A stretch of 64,000 nucleotides of DNA from Desmodus rotundus (GCF_022682495.2 NC_071397.1:7531082-7595081), one strand, 5' to 3'; numbered from the stretch's first letter, positions 23,125 to 34,304 are shown. Notes: generated from the letters alone by a model not told the origin. Program-made: numbers and translations.

Positions 23125-23290
23125 GTAGGTTTTATAGTGATTATCCAGGCCAATCCTGTCTTTTTGGAAAGAGAAACTGAGGTTGAGAAAAGAAGTAGTT
23201 GCTCAAGAACACCTTGCTCCCAGCGAAGCCTGGGCTAGAACCCAGACCAGGTGACTACAGACCCTGCTTGCAGTGTGGAGACCCACCATG
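23125..23290 (-). repeat. MIR SINE, reverse orientation
   Basis: Landmarks in order are GAGAAACTGAGGTTGAGAAA, GTTGCTCAAGAACACCTTGC, GGGCTAGAACCCAGACCAGG, the antisense core and B-box side of MIR. Confidence 0.7.
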
Positions 23291-23444
23291 GGGACCCTGT
23301 CCCTCCCATGCCTCCCTCTCCTGAGACCTGGCTGGGAGGTGGTTATCTCCTTACTAACAAGCTTCCCCCTTTTCCTGATCTTCTCCAAGGCTGCTCCCTG
23401 CTCTTCCACTCACAAATGGCGCAGCCAGTGTTTACAGAAGCCTT

Positions 23445-23530
23445 GCTTATTAGAGCTGGAGGGGGCCCTAGCAGTCCCTCAGTCCAGCCTGCTCATTTTA
23501 CAGGTGACGAAGCCTGGCGCCCGGAATACA
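23445..23530. repeat. Old repeat fragment, family not assigned
   Basis: TTAGAGCTGGAGGGGGCCCT and CTCATTTTACAGGTGACGAA occur in an order seen in a common fossil repeat. Related fragments lie at 25980-26045 and 30695-30830. Confidence 0.4.
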
Positions 23531-23879
23531 ACCACACCCCTAAGTCAGCATGGGCCTGATTCACAGCACAGTGGCTGAGGCCGTACATCACAGAGAGAAA
23601 TGTCCAAATGCTCCTTCGGCTAAAGGCAAAACCAGGGAACCACGCTCCGTTCACAGCCAAGAATGCCCTAAAAGTCAGGAGGTGCCCAGCCATGACCCAC
23701 CATTGCTCCCCTGCCTCTCCGGAGGAAGTCAAACTAGGAGGAATTCGTGGTGGGAACCCGGCCGAGGCCAGGAAGGCAAAGTGTGGGACTGGGTGTGAAG
23801 GCCCAAGACAGCCAGCGTGACGACTTGTGTTCTCAATCGCTGCAGTCTCCGTGGCCGTGGCCTCCTCCAAAGGGGGGGA

Positions 23880-24090
23880 GCACTTGAACTCTGAAAATTA
23901 AAAAGCAGACTTCAGGGAGAAGGAGCAAGAAGAAAATGTTACAATTTCCATTTTATTTATTTTTATCATTAATCAAATTCTTCCTTCTATTATGTAATAT
24001 CCTGGCTGTCAGTATCACATGTGTAAAAGCTTCTAAATTAATACTGTTATTCTTGGGGTGAGAGGTAACCTGTGTCCATTCTTGGAAAAC
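23880..24090. promoter_or_regulatory. AT-rich unique block, candidate conserved noncoding element
   Basis: TTTTATCATTAATCAAATTC and TTCTAAATTAATACTGTTAT lie in non-repetitive DNA between two repeats. The minus-strand open frames here are AT-biased and have no domain signature. Confidence 0.25.
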
Positions 24091-24124
24091 AAATATGAAA
24101 AGGTTCTTGGCTGCTGCTCTGGAG

Positions 24125-24215
24125 ATCCAGGGACTCTCAAAAGTGTGGTCTGCATCAGACTCACCCGGGCAGCCTGAATCAGGGGCCCCAGGCCACACCT
24201 GCTGCAGCCGGTTCC
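24125..24215 (+). mobile_element. MER5-like element remnant
   Basis: ACTCTCAAAAGTGTGGTCTG, CATCAGACTCACCCGGGCAG and CTGAATCAGGGGCCCCAGGC are the left-hand landmarks of MER5-type elements; the right half is lost. Confidence 0.55.
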
Positions 24216-24219
24216 CTGG

Positions 24220-25105
24220 GGACAGGGCCAGCCTGGCCCGCTCCACCCCCGGGGGAAAGTCTGTGCTGGCCACAGTTGCTATCTGTCACTCTGCATGTGC
24301 CCCCTGCTGCAGTGGGGAGAACCGATTAGTCCACCGTGCTTCCCTCTGTCCCATCCCCAGAGCGGTGCCTGGCAGAGAAGTAGGTCCTGGCAGCCCCGTC
24401 ATTCATGCACGTCATGGGGGGCTGCCCAAGGGGGTGCACGGGGCTGAAGTCATCAGGGATGTGCACCCTGCCGTAGAAGGGGCTTTTCTTGTCTAGTTCC
24501 CACAGAGCTGCCTGTGGGCAGGCATGGCTCGGGCTGCTTCTAGACCTGCCCGCACGGGGAGACTGACCGGACTGGGGTCACCAGAGTGAGGACAGCACCT
24601 GTGAGGGAAGGAGGGCAATGTGACTGAGACACCCCAAGACTAGTTAGACACCCCAAGACTGTCCAGGGTTAGGAAGAACTTCCTGCTGTAAAGGTCTTGA
24701 AGTGCAAAGTTGTAGAGGACCTTCCCTTCAGGAAAGGAAGGAGAAAGAGAGAGGAAGGGAGAAAGTGAAATAGAAAAAAACAACAACCCCGAAACAGAGA
24801 ATAAGACAGGCAGAAACTGAAAGAGAAGATTATAGAAACAGACAAGTGCTCTTGAGGTGGGGACACAGTGAGGCGTGTGCGGTAGTCGGGGCAGCATGCC
24901 TGCCCTACAGGCAAGGCTGAGGAAGGGTCCGTGGGTGGGATCAGGCTAATTTCGGGGGGAAAACTCTGCCCCCAACCAGTCTGTACGTTCCTTTGCACTG
25001 GCCAAAAGTGGCTGGAGTAGGAGAGAGGAAGATGACACAGACCTGGGATGCTCAGTGTTTCCAGGACCTGGCGAAGGTGAGGAAAGGAATTCTCACTGTC
25101 AACGC
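24220..25105. other. Unique sequence, no gene recognised
   Basis: A purine-rich tract (about 24725-24850) dominates the middle. The minus-strand frames there are pyrimidine-rich translations of that tract and not credible proteins. Confidence 0.35.
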
Positions 25106-25109
25106 TTTT

Positions 25110-25350
25110 CCATCGGCCACTGGAGTCTGATTATTTTCGTGTTTTAGCATCTGAGCTATAAACCAGCAAATTACTTGTTAGGTTTTAGTGGGCATGCTTG
25201 CTGCTGATGACATTTCCCTGGTGATACACACCAATTGGAATTCTCCAGGGTGATTGCTATTATCCCATCACCGGGAGTTTATCTTGGGAGCATTTGGGTT
25301 TTGCTGATTTAGTAACCAAGCCCCGGAACATATGCCGTAGGGGAAAATGT
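25110..25350. promoter_or_regulatory. Unique block, candidate conserved noncoding element
   Basis: AACCAGCAAATTACTTGTTA, GGTGATACACACCAATTGGA, GATTGCTATTATCCCATCAC and TTGCTGATTTAGTAACC (a MAF/AP-1-like context) form a low-repeat block without open frames. Enhancer function is inference. Confidence 0.3.
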
Positions 25351-25359
25351 TGAATCTGA

Positions 25360-26220
25360 GGAAGAGAACTGGCAAATCCAGTGTCTTCTGTGGGCCAGGC
25401 CAGAGCTTATTTAAGAGCATGAAAGTAAAAGGTGCAAGAGGAACATGCGCTTGTTTAATTGGCCATAGATTTTCCTGGCAATAATTTGCAGCCAGCTAAG
25501 GGACCTCTTCAAGGTCACATGTCTGGACATGGCTGTTTGAGGATTCAGGATATTCTGGGTGGTTGGCTTTTTAAATGAGTTTGCTGACTTCTCTAGGACA
25601 TCCATCAGCTGATAAATGTCTATTGTTTAACCTATGGTTCCTGCCCAGCTGGCCTCGCTCTCAGCCTGTAATGGCCATGTCTAGAAGGAGGCAAGGAAGG
25701 AAGACTTGTCCTGGAATCTGGAGGGCCAAAGGCACTGATTGCCTCTAGACCCCAGGGGCATGAACCCCTCCCCCAAAGGGCAATGATTCCCCTGTGCAGT
25801 GTGGACACAGGACAGGCCACCGCCACAGAAACCGGGTGAGCAGCAGCGCCTGTGTTTAATTGGCCCGGTTTGCGCAGGTCCTGGCTGACTCTGTGGCTGG
25901 GCCTACACCATGCTCTCAGACTTGTGATCTGCTGGAGCCCGTGAGTCCCCAGACTTGACCAGAAACTGCTTGCAAAGAGTGGATCGGGGCCTTAGAGATC
26001 CTTGAGTCCAGCTGCTTCCTTTTTCAGATGAAGTTAGGGCCAAAATGCCATCCATGTCTCTGAACTCTGGGGTGACTGGAAGCTGCCCATCTCTGCCTTA
26101 TGATATTGCTCAGCACTGGTGTGAGCCACTGTGGTCCTTCATCCCTAAGTGAAGGGCTCCATGAAACCAAGGCAACATTTTCTCAGGCAGTATTCTCATG
26201 AACCCCAATAACTGCTAGTG
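25360..26220. other. Mostly unique sequence, no gene recognised
   Basis: The only repeat-like part is about 25980-26045 (GGCCTTAGAGATCCTTGAGT, TTTTTCAGATGAAGTTAGG), matching the unassigned fossil repeat also seen at 23445-23530. Confidence 0.35.
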
Positions 26221-26224
26221 TCTA

Positions 26225-26375
26225 TTTCCCAGAGGACCCAAACAACACAAACTGCGTGACCGGGAGCAAGTCCTGTAACCTTGCCAGCCTTTATTTTCTC
26301 GCCTGTAAATTGGTGCAGTGGCCGTACTTGCCTTTCAGGGTGGTTTGGAAGAGTAACTAGACCGTGTGCGCAGCT
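26225..26375 (+). repeat. MIR SINE
   Basis: GCGTGACCGGGAGCAAGTCC, CAGCCTTTATTTTCTCGCCT and GTAAATTGGTGCAGTGGCC give the MIR core and 3' side in plus orientation. Confidence 0.7.
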
Positions 26376-26699
26376 AGAACGGCCCCTGTCTTTCACAAGC
26401 AAGCGCTCCGTACCACTAGCCAACACTTGCACTGAGAAACCCTGCTTTGACTGTGGGTTTCCACGGCAGGGCAGCCTGCGTCCAGGTGAGGGAATCGCAG
26501 CAAGATGCAGCCCTTGAGTGGGTCCGTGCGTGTTGCCGGGTGCGCCTGAAGTGAGGTTATAGAAACGCCAGCTCTGCTCCCCTTTCCTGGGCAGCTACCA
26601 GGGGAGCTAACAAAGGACAGGGACTGGGGCCCGGGGCTGAGCAGAGATGGTCCCATGTCGGATTTCCCTCTGACTCTGACCTTTATGTCAGGAGTCTGA

Positions 26700-26885
26700 A
26701 GACTCTTTCTCCAAAGGTCTAGATAGTAAATATTTTATGTTTTGCAGGTCGTAAGGTCTCTGCTGCAGCTACTCAACTCTGCCATTTTGGCACAAAAGCA
26801 TACCATATGCAAAAAAGGTGCTCCAGCAGCACCGTCTACACACACGTGTGCTTTGGCCCAAGGGATGTAGTTTGCTCACTTGCAC
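26700..26885 (+). mobile_element. Fossil DNA transposon, family not assigned
   Basis: TCTTTCTCCAAAGGTCTAGA, TAGTAAATATTTTATGTTTT, CTCAACTCTGCCATTTTGGC and GGGATGTAGTTTGCTCAC follow a common mammalian fossil element whose left half gives 'ctataaagggccagatagtaaa'. The terminal bases are lost, so boundaries are approximate. A short related piece may lie at 57290-57350. Confidence 0.5.
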
Positions 26886-27305
26886 ACCGTGTAATAAGTA
26901 TGATAATACTGCCCAAGGGTAACTGATTCCATCACTCGGACACAGTGATTGTTGGGGGAGGGAAGTGGAGGTTTGGGCCAATGGGCTGTGAGATGTTTGC
27001 TGGGGCTTCTCCAAAGCTACTTCCTCTTCTCTTGCAGGAGCCTCTCAGAGAGAAGCTGTTCATGTCCAGATGGTGGTGTGGCCCCTGTTGTGGTCAGGGG
27101 TGGGGGCTGGTGGCCAGAAGAGAAAACTGACTCAGGAGTAGAGCAGAGCCAAGGGAATCACAGCAGAATGGGGCCGGAGGCCTGCTGACAGTGGGAGCCC
27201 CTGGGTCAAACCATGCCTGAAGCCAGCAATAGTTTCTCTGAACTTTTCGATAATTAATTCATTCAGTTAGGTTGCCTAACCCCAAGCTAAGTGTTCTATC
27301 ATTTA

Positions 27306-27336
27306 CACACACACACACATACACACACACACACAA
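27306..27336. repeat. (CA)n microsatellite
   Basis: CA repeats interrupted once by TA, in otherwise unique sequence. Confidence 0.9.
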
Positions 27337-27339
27337 ATC

Positions 27340-27950
27340 CTAACCCATGCAGTGAGGAAATTCAGAAAAAGAGCCATCCTCTACTCCCTACCAGGTAACC
27401 AAGAAACGAATCTCCAGTGGCAGAATTTCAGGCACATGGAAGGCAAAGAAGTCTCAGGAAAGATCTAGGGACAGAGGTTTCAGCTGACAGTCCCTAAGCC
27501 GTGGGGACTGAATGCTCCATGACCCACCCCTGGCCTGAGAGAGCTGGAGAGACAGGAGCCATGGGTACAAAGGTGGTATTCCCATCAGGTGGGAAACAAA
27601 CCAGCCTCCTGGGGCAAGAAGAGGAGAGAACCAGTCCACCACCCTCACACACACCCAAAATGAAAGGGGGGTGTGGCTGACCTGCATCAGGAGCCACAGT
27701 AAACCCTGCGCTGCTCTGTCTGGCATCCAGGGTGCGTCAAGGTGTTGGAATAGATCCTTTCCAACACATTGCCTAGGACTCCTAGTCTTTTCCCCTCTGC
27801 CCCTAACTCAAAAGGCCCAGCTGCCTCACCCCTTGGCTCAGCTTCCTCTCTCCCTGTGTCGAGCACACTGCTCAGTAGCAGCCTTGAGCAGGTCCCGCTG
27901 AGCGAGCCGCAGTACTGCAGACCCACCTGGAACACTGGTGGTCTCAGTCT
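27340..27950. other. Unique sequence, no gene recognised
   Basis: Overlapping short frames on both strands, up to 95 codons on the minus strand, have no recognisable motif. Confidence 0.35.
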
Positions 27951-27954
27951 GAAG

Positions 27955-28130
27955 GAGAAAGGCGTAACAGCCAATTAGCCTGTGTTATCTGACTAAGTGT
28001 GCCAGATGAATCACAATTATTAATTACGGGCACAGAGAGCAGAAATGTAATTATCAACGCCGTCTCTTTATCGGAGGTGGCCTCGGGTGATGGGAATCTG
28101 AGAACCACATCCAAGATAACCAAGCTCACG
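27955..28130. promoter_or_regulatory. Unique block with homeodomain and GATA words, candidate enhancer
   Basis: CAGCCAATTAGCCTGTGTTA, GTTATCTGACTAAGTG, CACAATTATTAATTACGGGC, GTAATTATCAACGCC and CTCTTTATCGGAGG put several TAAT-core and GATA/TATC words within about 130 bp. No repeat match is known to me and there is no coding signal. Confidence 0.35.
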
Positions 28131-28314
28131 GTCCAGGTGGGCTGGGGGAGGGATCATTCTGCAGGCTGGGAAGGGGGAAACTGTAGGCCCACACCAGTAG
28201 CTTCGGAGGGGAAGCACCAGCCTAGGGCTGCCCGCTGGGCTGAGCCTGAAGCTGGCCCCAATCTGGCGCGGCATCTGCAGGTGCTGGTGGTCAAGGTGGT
28301 TACATGGTTCTGGC

Positions 28315-28675
28315 CCTAGATCTGCCCTGAGGCACCAAGTGAACCTGGACTAGTCACCTTACCTGGGACCCAGTCCCTCATCTGTTAATGAGGGGTTGTA
28401 TTGGAACTAGTGTTTTTCAAAACAGGGGTGCTATGCAAGATTATTCCACACATTACCCAGTGGGGCACATTTGTAGGAATTTCCCCTGTTACCTCCCAAG
28501 CGGCTCCAGACACCGTGGCAATCCCAAACCACATACACGTGTATCAACCTTCTCCTAGGAAGGCCTTCCTGGAAAGCTCTGTGCCTTCCTCAGTGGGCTG
28601 TAAAGATTAAATATCACTTATAAAAATGAAGCATAGTGCCTGACACTTAGTACATATAATAATTGTTACCCATTA
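28315..28675 (+). repeat. MIR SINE interrupted by about 180 bp
   Basis: The 5'/core part (28315-28410: CCTGGACTAGTCACCTTACC, CAGTCCCTCATCTGTTAATG) and the 3' part (28600-28675: AATATCACTTATAAAAATGA, GTGCCTGACACTTAGTACAT) belong to one plus-strand MIR. The intervening 28411-28599 begins GTGTTTTTCAAAACAGG and may be an inserted, unassigned DNA element. Confidence 0.6.
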
Positions 28676-28679
28676 CAGC

Positions 28680-28840
28680 ATCCAAAGCCCCCTCCTGAGT
28701 ACTGAGTATCTAATTTCAACCCTGCAAAGTACACGTCATTATTCTCATTTCACAGACGGGAAGCTGGAGGACGCAAGAGGTTTAAACAACTTGCCAGACT
28801 TCAACCATGGGTCACTGTGACATTCTAGCCTGGCATCTCA
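28680..28840 (-). repeat. MIR SINE, reverse orientation
   Basis: CACGTCATTATTCTCATTTC, ACAGACGGGAAGCTGGAGGA and AACAACTTGCCAGACTTCAA are antisense MIR. It abuts a plus-strand MIR, so the two form a tail-to-tail pair. Confidence 0.65.
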
Positions 28841-29095
28841 ATGGCTCTTTTGTGGGGGACATGACAAGGCCAGGTACTTGCTGACCTGAGTTACAGGTTG
28901 TCTGGAGTGTGGGGTTGAATAAAACGAGGACAGTGGCTTGGACCTTTGGGGTGACCACTGTCTGCTAGGGAAGAAAGAAGTGAGGGCCTTCCTGAGTCTG
29001 CCCAGCTGCTCGCTTCTCAGGCACCCTGTTTGTAAATCCAGACTTGGGGTCAAGGAGAGCTTCTCCTCACCAGCTTGGTTAGGACCGTGCTGAGG

Positions 29096-29277
29096 AGCCC
29101 TGGGCAGGTGGCTCAGTTGCTTGGAGCACTGCCCTGCTGCACCAAGGTTGTGGGCTTGATCCTTGGTCAGAGCACGCGCAAGAAGCAACCAATGAGTGCG
29201 TGGAGCAACAAAATCACCCACTCCTCTTTCTCTCTCTCTCTCGAACCAATAAACAATACTAGTTGTTTAAAAAGGTG
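29096..29277 (+). mobile_element. VES-type bat SINE (tRNA-derived)
   Basis: The head GCCCTGGGCAGGTGGCTCAG holds the A-box region and TGGGCTTGATCC the B-box of the tRNA-related promoter. The middle reads CAACCAATGAGTGCGTGG and the tail is (TC)n followed by CCAATAAACAATAC and an A-rich end. It is flanked by a 9-bp duplication with one mismatch (GTGCTGAGG 29087-29095, GTGCTGCGG 29278-29286). The element is a polymerase III transcript copy moved by L1 and is strong evidence for a bat source. Confidence 0.85.
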
Positions 29278-29639
29278 GTGCTGCGGGGCTGAGCTCTGGG
29301 GATGGGCCAGTAGCTGCAAGGCTGGGGGCAAGCAGTTCACAGGTGTCCCCTGCAGGGCTGCACCCGGGCCAACTATAGGAAGATCATTGTGCTGGGGGCG
29401 CACCTCCTCCATTGTTGGTTGGGGCAGCAGAGGAAGCTGAGGAAGGTGAAGCAGGGGACAGGGTTCTCGCAGGCAGAGGTTCAGAGCCCAGGTAGGGGAT
29501 CACAGAGAAGCCATGGGAAGTTCAGGGAGACCCTGTGAGGTGGGAGTCAACCTCTTCCCTACAAGCTCCCATTCTTCTCAGGGGTCCACAAGGCCTGGCA
29601 GCAGCTCCACAGCGCCCACTCCCAGTCCCGCGGACCTCA

Positions 29640-29990
29640 TCTTTCTCCATTCTGCCCAGACATACTGACCTTCCTATTCCTCCCGCCACTTCAAGGCCTT
29701 TGCTCTGCAATCAGTTCCGTTTGGACCCTCTCATGACTGGCTCCTTCTTATTGTTTGATCTCAGCACAGAAGCCCTGATCAGAAGGCCTTCCCATACCAT
29801 CCCAGCTGAAATAGCCATGCACCCCTAAACTACAATATCACTATTCTGCTTTTTTTGGGGGGGGGGAGGGCTCTTAGCATTTATCATTGCTTAACATTGT
29901 TTGTTATTTTATCTACATAATAATCCCAGTGCTTAAAATAGTGCCTGGCACTTAATAGGCCCTTGGTAAAAATCAAATGAATGAATGAGA
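29640..29990 (+). repeat. L2 LINE 3' end
   Basis: TTCAAGGCCTTTGCTCTGCA, GACTGGCTCCTTCTTATTG, AGAAGGCCTTCCCATACCAT, TTAGCATTTATCATTGCTTA and AGTGCCTGGCACTTAATAGG, ending AATGAATGAATGAG, follow the L2 3' end in order. Confidence 0.8.
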
Positions 29991-29999
29991 GGTTAAGAC

Positions 30000-31090
30000 A
30001 CAGCTTCTGTTACAAAACCTTCAGTCTAAGGAAGAAGACACAGCCCTGCCCTCAGGGAGCTCTAGTCTGAGAGAGAGCCATGCACAGTTATTTTTCTTGA
30101 AACAATACTTTGTCCACAAGTACAAATGGAATATATAAGTCCTGAAGGAAGTATGGCTGAGGAGCCATAGACTTACAGGACTCAGTCATGGAAGATTTCC
30201 CACAGGAAGTTGAGTCTGAAAACTTGTGGCTCCACATCTCAGACCACATCTCAGACCCATCAAAGCATGCTCTCCCTGGTAGGCCAGCTCTGTTCCTCTA
30301 AATCAGAGCCAATCAGAGCGCTCAGGATCAGATGTGGGTGGTGGGTGCGATTTGTCCCAAACCCCAGGGAACTCCCTCTGCAGGACCAGACGCACCCAGC
30401 TGACCACTCCCTGCGCAGTATAAATATTTGTCTACCTCTTCTTGATTGGAGAAAAAAAGCAGTCACTGGCCATTTCTTCTCTCCTCCTGCAACCTCTCCC
30501 TTCTTAGCCATGTCTTTCCACGTCCCATGTCATGTCCCTTCTTTCGTCCTTTCCATCTGCCTCCCCAGTTAGGAATTTCGGGCCACTGCAGGGTGCAACG
30601 CCCATTGCCGTCTGTAAGAGGCCCCTCCCTGGAGTTGCACTGTGCACAACCTTAGAGCTGTGTGCCACAGCCTTGACAAACTCCCGGAGTCTCAGGGCTC
30701 AAAGGGACCTCAGAAAGACTAGAGCACCTTCTATCAAATTTAAATTGAAGAAACTGAGGCTCCTGGTAGAGACACAACTTTTGCAAGGTTATTCGTGGTG
30801 TCTTAATGAAATGGCTGGAATATGAACCCACAGCTCTTGGCTCCCTGAGCAGCACAAAGGTCTGTCATGGCGTCTCTCATTCAGACTCAGCACCTGCCAT
30901 GCTTTGGGGTCTCCCCAAGTAAGCCACATACGCCAGCTGTGGCACCAATCATTGGTCCACTACAGAGCAGGGATCCGTGAGGCCGGAGGTCCTTGTTTCT
31001 ACAGGGTGAGTGATGGAGTGAAGGGCTATGAACAGGAGGTGGGGAAGACCCTCATACCTCCTGGCAGAATCAAAACACAGGTGTCAAGCT
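30000..31090. other. Mostly unique sequence, no gene recognised
   Basis: About 30695-30830 (AGGGACCTCAGAAAGACTAG, AATTGAAGAAACTGAGGCTC) is a third copy of the unassigned fossil repeat seen at 23445. Frames of up to 120 codons have no domain signature. Confidence 0.35.
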
Positions 31091-31094
31091 CACT

Positions 31095-31295
31095 TGCAGA
31101 GAAATTGCAGCTCTGCCCCATGCCCTGGGCATGACCTTGGGTGGTTTCCTCAGCCTCTCTGGGCTCTAGATTTCTCAGCTACAAAAGGGGGTAAAATAAC
31201 CCTTATTCCCTCCTCCATGCCCTGACCTTGTGTAGTGAGGATTACATAAGGTGCTGTCAGTCAAGGGCCTAGCTTGGCACCAGGCACAGAGCCCG
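31095..31295 (+). repeat. MIR SINE, nearly full length
   Basis: GCATGACCTTGGGTGGTTTC, CTCAGCCTCTCTGGGCTCTA, AGTGAGGATTACATAAGGTG and GGCACCAGGCACAGAG give core through 3' end. Confidence 0.8.
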
Positions 31296-31990
31296 GACCT
31301 TGGCAGTGCCTATCCCCCTGAAAAGGCCCCTCCCCCCGAAGCCCATCTCAGCTTGCGTTCTGCATGTGCAGAACAACTCTTCCCCATGGCAGCCATTTAA
31401 AGTCAGGCACTGTTACTGGGAAGAGATAAAATCCTTGGCACAGCTCCGCCATTCCCAGAGATGTGTAACCAGACCGTGTTCACAGGCAGAAGGACACGCA
31501 TGAAAGCATTTTATCTCCCTCCCACGAAAGGAGGGCTGAGCCCCATACCAAGCTGAGATGAAGGCTCAATTCTTTTAAGTAGATGTTTAGGATTCTACTG
31601 ATGCTTTGCTAACTCCCAGTCAAATCACAACATCAAAGAAAGAAAAACTCCATTTTCTGCAAAGATGTTGAAATGGCCTTTTTCAATTAGGCAGTGAGCT
31701 GTGGAAGGGGAAGCCCAGGCAGGCAGCCCAGAGCCCTGTATGTTTGTCTGTGTGTTCTGGGGTCTGTGAGCCCCTCTGAGGAGCTGAGCCTGCGTGTCTC
31801 GGGGGATGGGGCTGGTGTCCAAGCGACATCCTGCCCTCCATTTCTCCACTGGGCTGGGACCCCGATATCCCTGGGAGGGATGTGAAAGCTGTTCATTATT
31901 AGTCAGTTATATGTTTTGCACATATTAGTTGGTCTGATCATCTACTTTGAATTAGCAAAGACCAGGACAGTCATAAAATTGCCCCAAACA

Positions 31991-34076
31991 GGGAGGACTT
32001 CTGGTCAAGATGGAGGCGTAGGTAAACATGGCTCGCCTCCTTGTACAACCACAGCAAAAATTACAACTGAACTACAAAACAGCTATCACGCAGAATCATC
32101 AGAAAATTGAGCTATATGTCCGACAACCAAGGAATTAAGTCACATTCATCCAGATGGGCAGGAGGGGTGGAGACACAAGGATATATGGAGATGCATGGTG
32201 ACACGCAGAGCCTCAGAGACACGGAGCAGGCGGTCCTGCACCCGTGTGCGGTGGATAAAAATTGGGAGGGCTACCTCAGGAGTGAGGGATTCCAGCCCCA
32301 CCCCAGACCACCCAGCCTAGGGTTCCAGTGCCAGGAAGTAAGTCCACATAACTTTTGGTTGTAAAAAGCAGTGAGGGTTGGGGTGGTGAAAGAAACTGTG
32401 GGATTCTCAGGCATCATCTCTTGAAGGTCCTGCAACAGACTTAGGACTTAGGCAGACTGAGTCCCTCTGGGCTCCAGCACCTGGGCAGCAGCTGGAAGGG
32501 CACCAATGTCGTATGGGGAGGAACTGAAGTGTTTGGCATCAGGGTGGGTGATGGGGGACAGCTTCCTCCCGAACAAAACTCCAGAGGCCAGGCAGTGGCA
32601 TTGTCCCCTTTCAGAGCCCTCCCCCACACAGAACCACAGACCGACGACACCATATCAGAGACTCCATCAACCTGGTTCACACAGGTTGCCCTGCTGTGGC
32701 AATTACATAAGGCTCTGCCCCATCCAACTTACTGGTGTGCTTTTCTACAATAGGCCATGCTACTAAGACATGGAGTCAAAGCAGCTCTACCTAATACAGA
32801 GAAACACAGGGAGGCTGCCAAAATGAGGAGACAAAGAAATATGGCCCAAATGAAAGAACAGAACAAAACCCCAGAGAAAGAACAAAACAAAACAGGGATA
32901 AGCAATCTATCAGATGCAGACTTCAAAACACTGGTTATTAGGATGCTCAAGGAACTCATTGGGTACTTCAACAGCATAAAAAAGACCCAGGCAGAAACGA
33001 AGGTAATATTAAATGAAATAAACAAAAATCTACATGGAACCAATAGTGGCAAGGATGAAGTTGAGAATTAAATCAATGATTTGGAACATAAGTAAAACAA
33101 CAACAACAACATTGAATCAGAGCAGCAAGAAGAAAAAAGAACCCCCCAGAAACATGGATGGGCTAAGGAGCCTCTGGGAAAATGTCAAATATACCAACAT
33201 TTGAATCATAGGGGTGCCAGAAGGAGAAAAGAAAGAGCAAGAAATTGAAAACTTATCTGAAAAAAATGATGAAAGACAACTTCCCTAATATGGTGAAGGA
33301 AATAGACATACAAATCCAGGAAGCACAAGAGTCCTAGATGAGATGGACAAAAAGAGGACCACACCAAGACACATCATAATTAAAATGCCAAAGCTTAAAG
33401 ATAAAGACAGAATCTTAAAAACAGCAAGAGAAAATCAGAGAGTTACCTACAAAGGAGTTCCCATAAGGCTATCAGCTGATTTCTCACAAGAGACCTTACA
33501 GGCTAGAAGGGACTGGCAAGAAGTATTCAAAGTCATGAAAAGCAAGGATCTACAACCTAGATTACTCTATCCAGCAAAGCCATCATTTAGAATGGAAGAG
33601 CAGATAAAGTGCTTCCCAGACAAGGTAAAGCTAAGGGAGTTTATCATTACCAAGCCCTTATTATATGAAATGTTAAAGGGACTTATTTAAGAAAAAGAAG
33701 ATCAACACTATGAACATTAAAATGGCAATAAATTCAAAACTATCAACAAATGAATCTAAAAAACAAACTAAGCAAACAAGCAGAACAAAAACAGAATCAC
33801 AGATATGGAGATTATTTAGAGGGTTATCAGTTGGGAAGGAGAAGGGGGAGAGTTGGAGAAAAGGTGCAGGTACAAAATGGTAGGTACAAAATAGATGGGG
33901 GGATGTTAAGAATAGGTATAGGGAATGGAGAAGCCAAAGAACACATATGCATGACGCACGGACATGAACAAAGGGGGGAGATTGCTGGAGGGAATGGGGG
34001 CTACTGGGTGGAGGGAGACAAAGGGGGAAAAATTGGAACAACTGTGATAGCATAATCAATAAAATATATTTTTAAA
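31991..34076 (+). mobile_element. Full-length HAL1-type retrotransposon (L1 derivative lacking ORF2)
   Basis: The element runs from the bat L1-type 5' end (GGACTTCTGGTCAAGATGG) through a 5' UTR of about 830 bp and a broken ORF1 (32823-33690). It then passes directly into a 3' UTR ending in CATAATCAATAAAATATA and poly(A). Only about 230 bp lie between the ORF1 stop and the shared 3' end, so ORF2 (normally about 3.8 kb) is missing. Flanking 16-bp duplications agree at 14 of 16 positions (AAAATTGCCCCAAACA 31975-31990; AAAATTTCCCAAAACA 34077-34092), showing both ends are intact and that it inserted by target-primed reverse transcription. HAL1 (half-L1) elements with this layout are known in several mammals. 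Its 3' UTR differs from that of the L1s at 22800 and 36020. Confidence 0.85.
32823..33690 (+). pseudogene. HAL1/L1 ORF1 protein remnant
   Basis: The start MRRQRNMAQMKEQNK (32823) opens a polar, coiled-coil-like N-terminus that stops at 33069-33071. Further frames carry the RRM-like phrase IIGVPEGE (about 33207-33230), with stops nearby. From 33343 the frame (+1 relative to the start) holds the C-terminal domain: MPKLKDKDRILKTAREN, VTYKGVPIRLSADFS, ARRDWQEVFKVMKSK, LQPRLLYPAK. ORF1p is an RNA-binding trimer that packages element RNA. At least one frameshift and several stops make this copy inactive. Confidence 0.85.
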
Positions 34077-34304
34077 AAAATTTCCCAAAACACGATTACA
34101 TGCAAAGAACACAGTCTATCTGGAACCCTCCCCTCCAGCTCCCCATAGCTCCTGTCTCTACCAAGAGAGCTCAGGTTCACCTTTTAGGACTCAGCTCAAG
34201 GGCAATTATAATAATAGCAACACCAACACACACTTGTAGAGTCTTAACTCTACCAGTCACTGTTCTAAGTGGTTTCCACGGATTAACTCCTTTCCTCTTT
34301 TTAT

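Noticed and set aside
29096..29175. tRNA gene
   Set aside because: The A- and B-box-like words belong to the tRNA-related head of a VES SINE; no complete cloverleaf can be folded from it.
31991..33921. Autonomous L1 with hidden ORF2
   Set aside because: Only about 230 bp separate the ORF1 stop from the 3' end shared with the miniature copy; no endonuclease or reverse transcriptase text occurs in any frame.
33673..34059. 128-codon minus-strand frame rich in proline and phenylalanine
   Set aside because: Antisense of the HAL1 3' UTR purine-rich tract.
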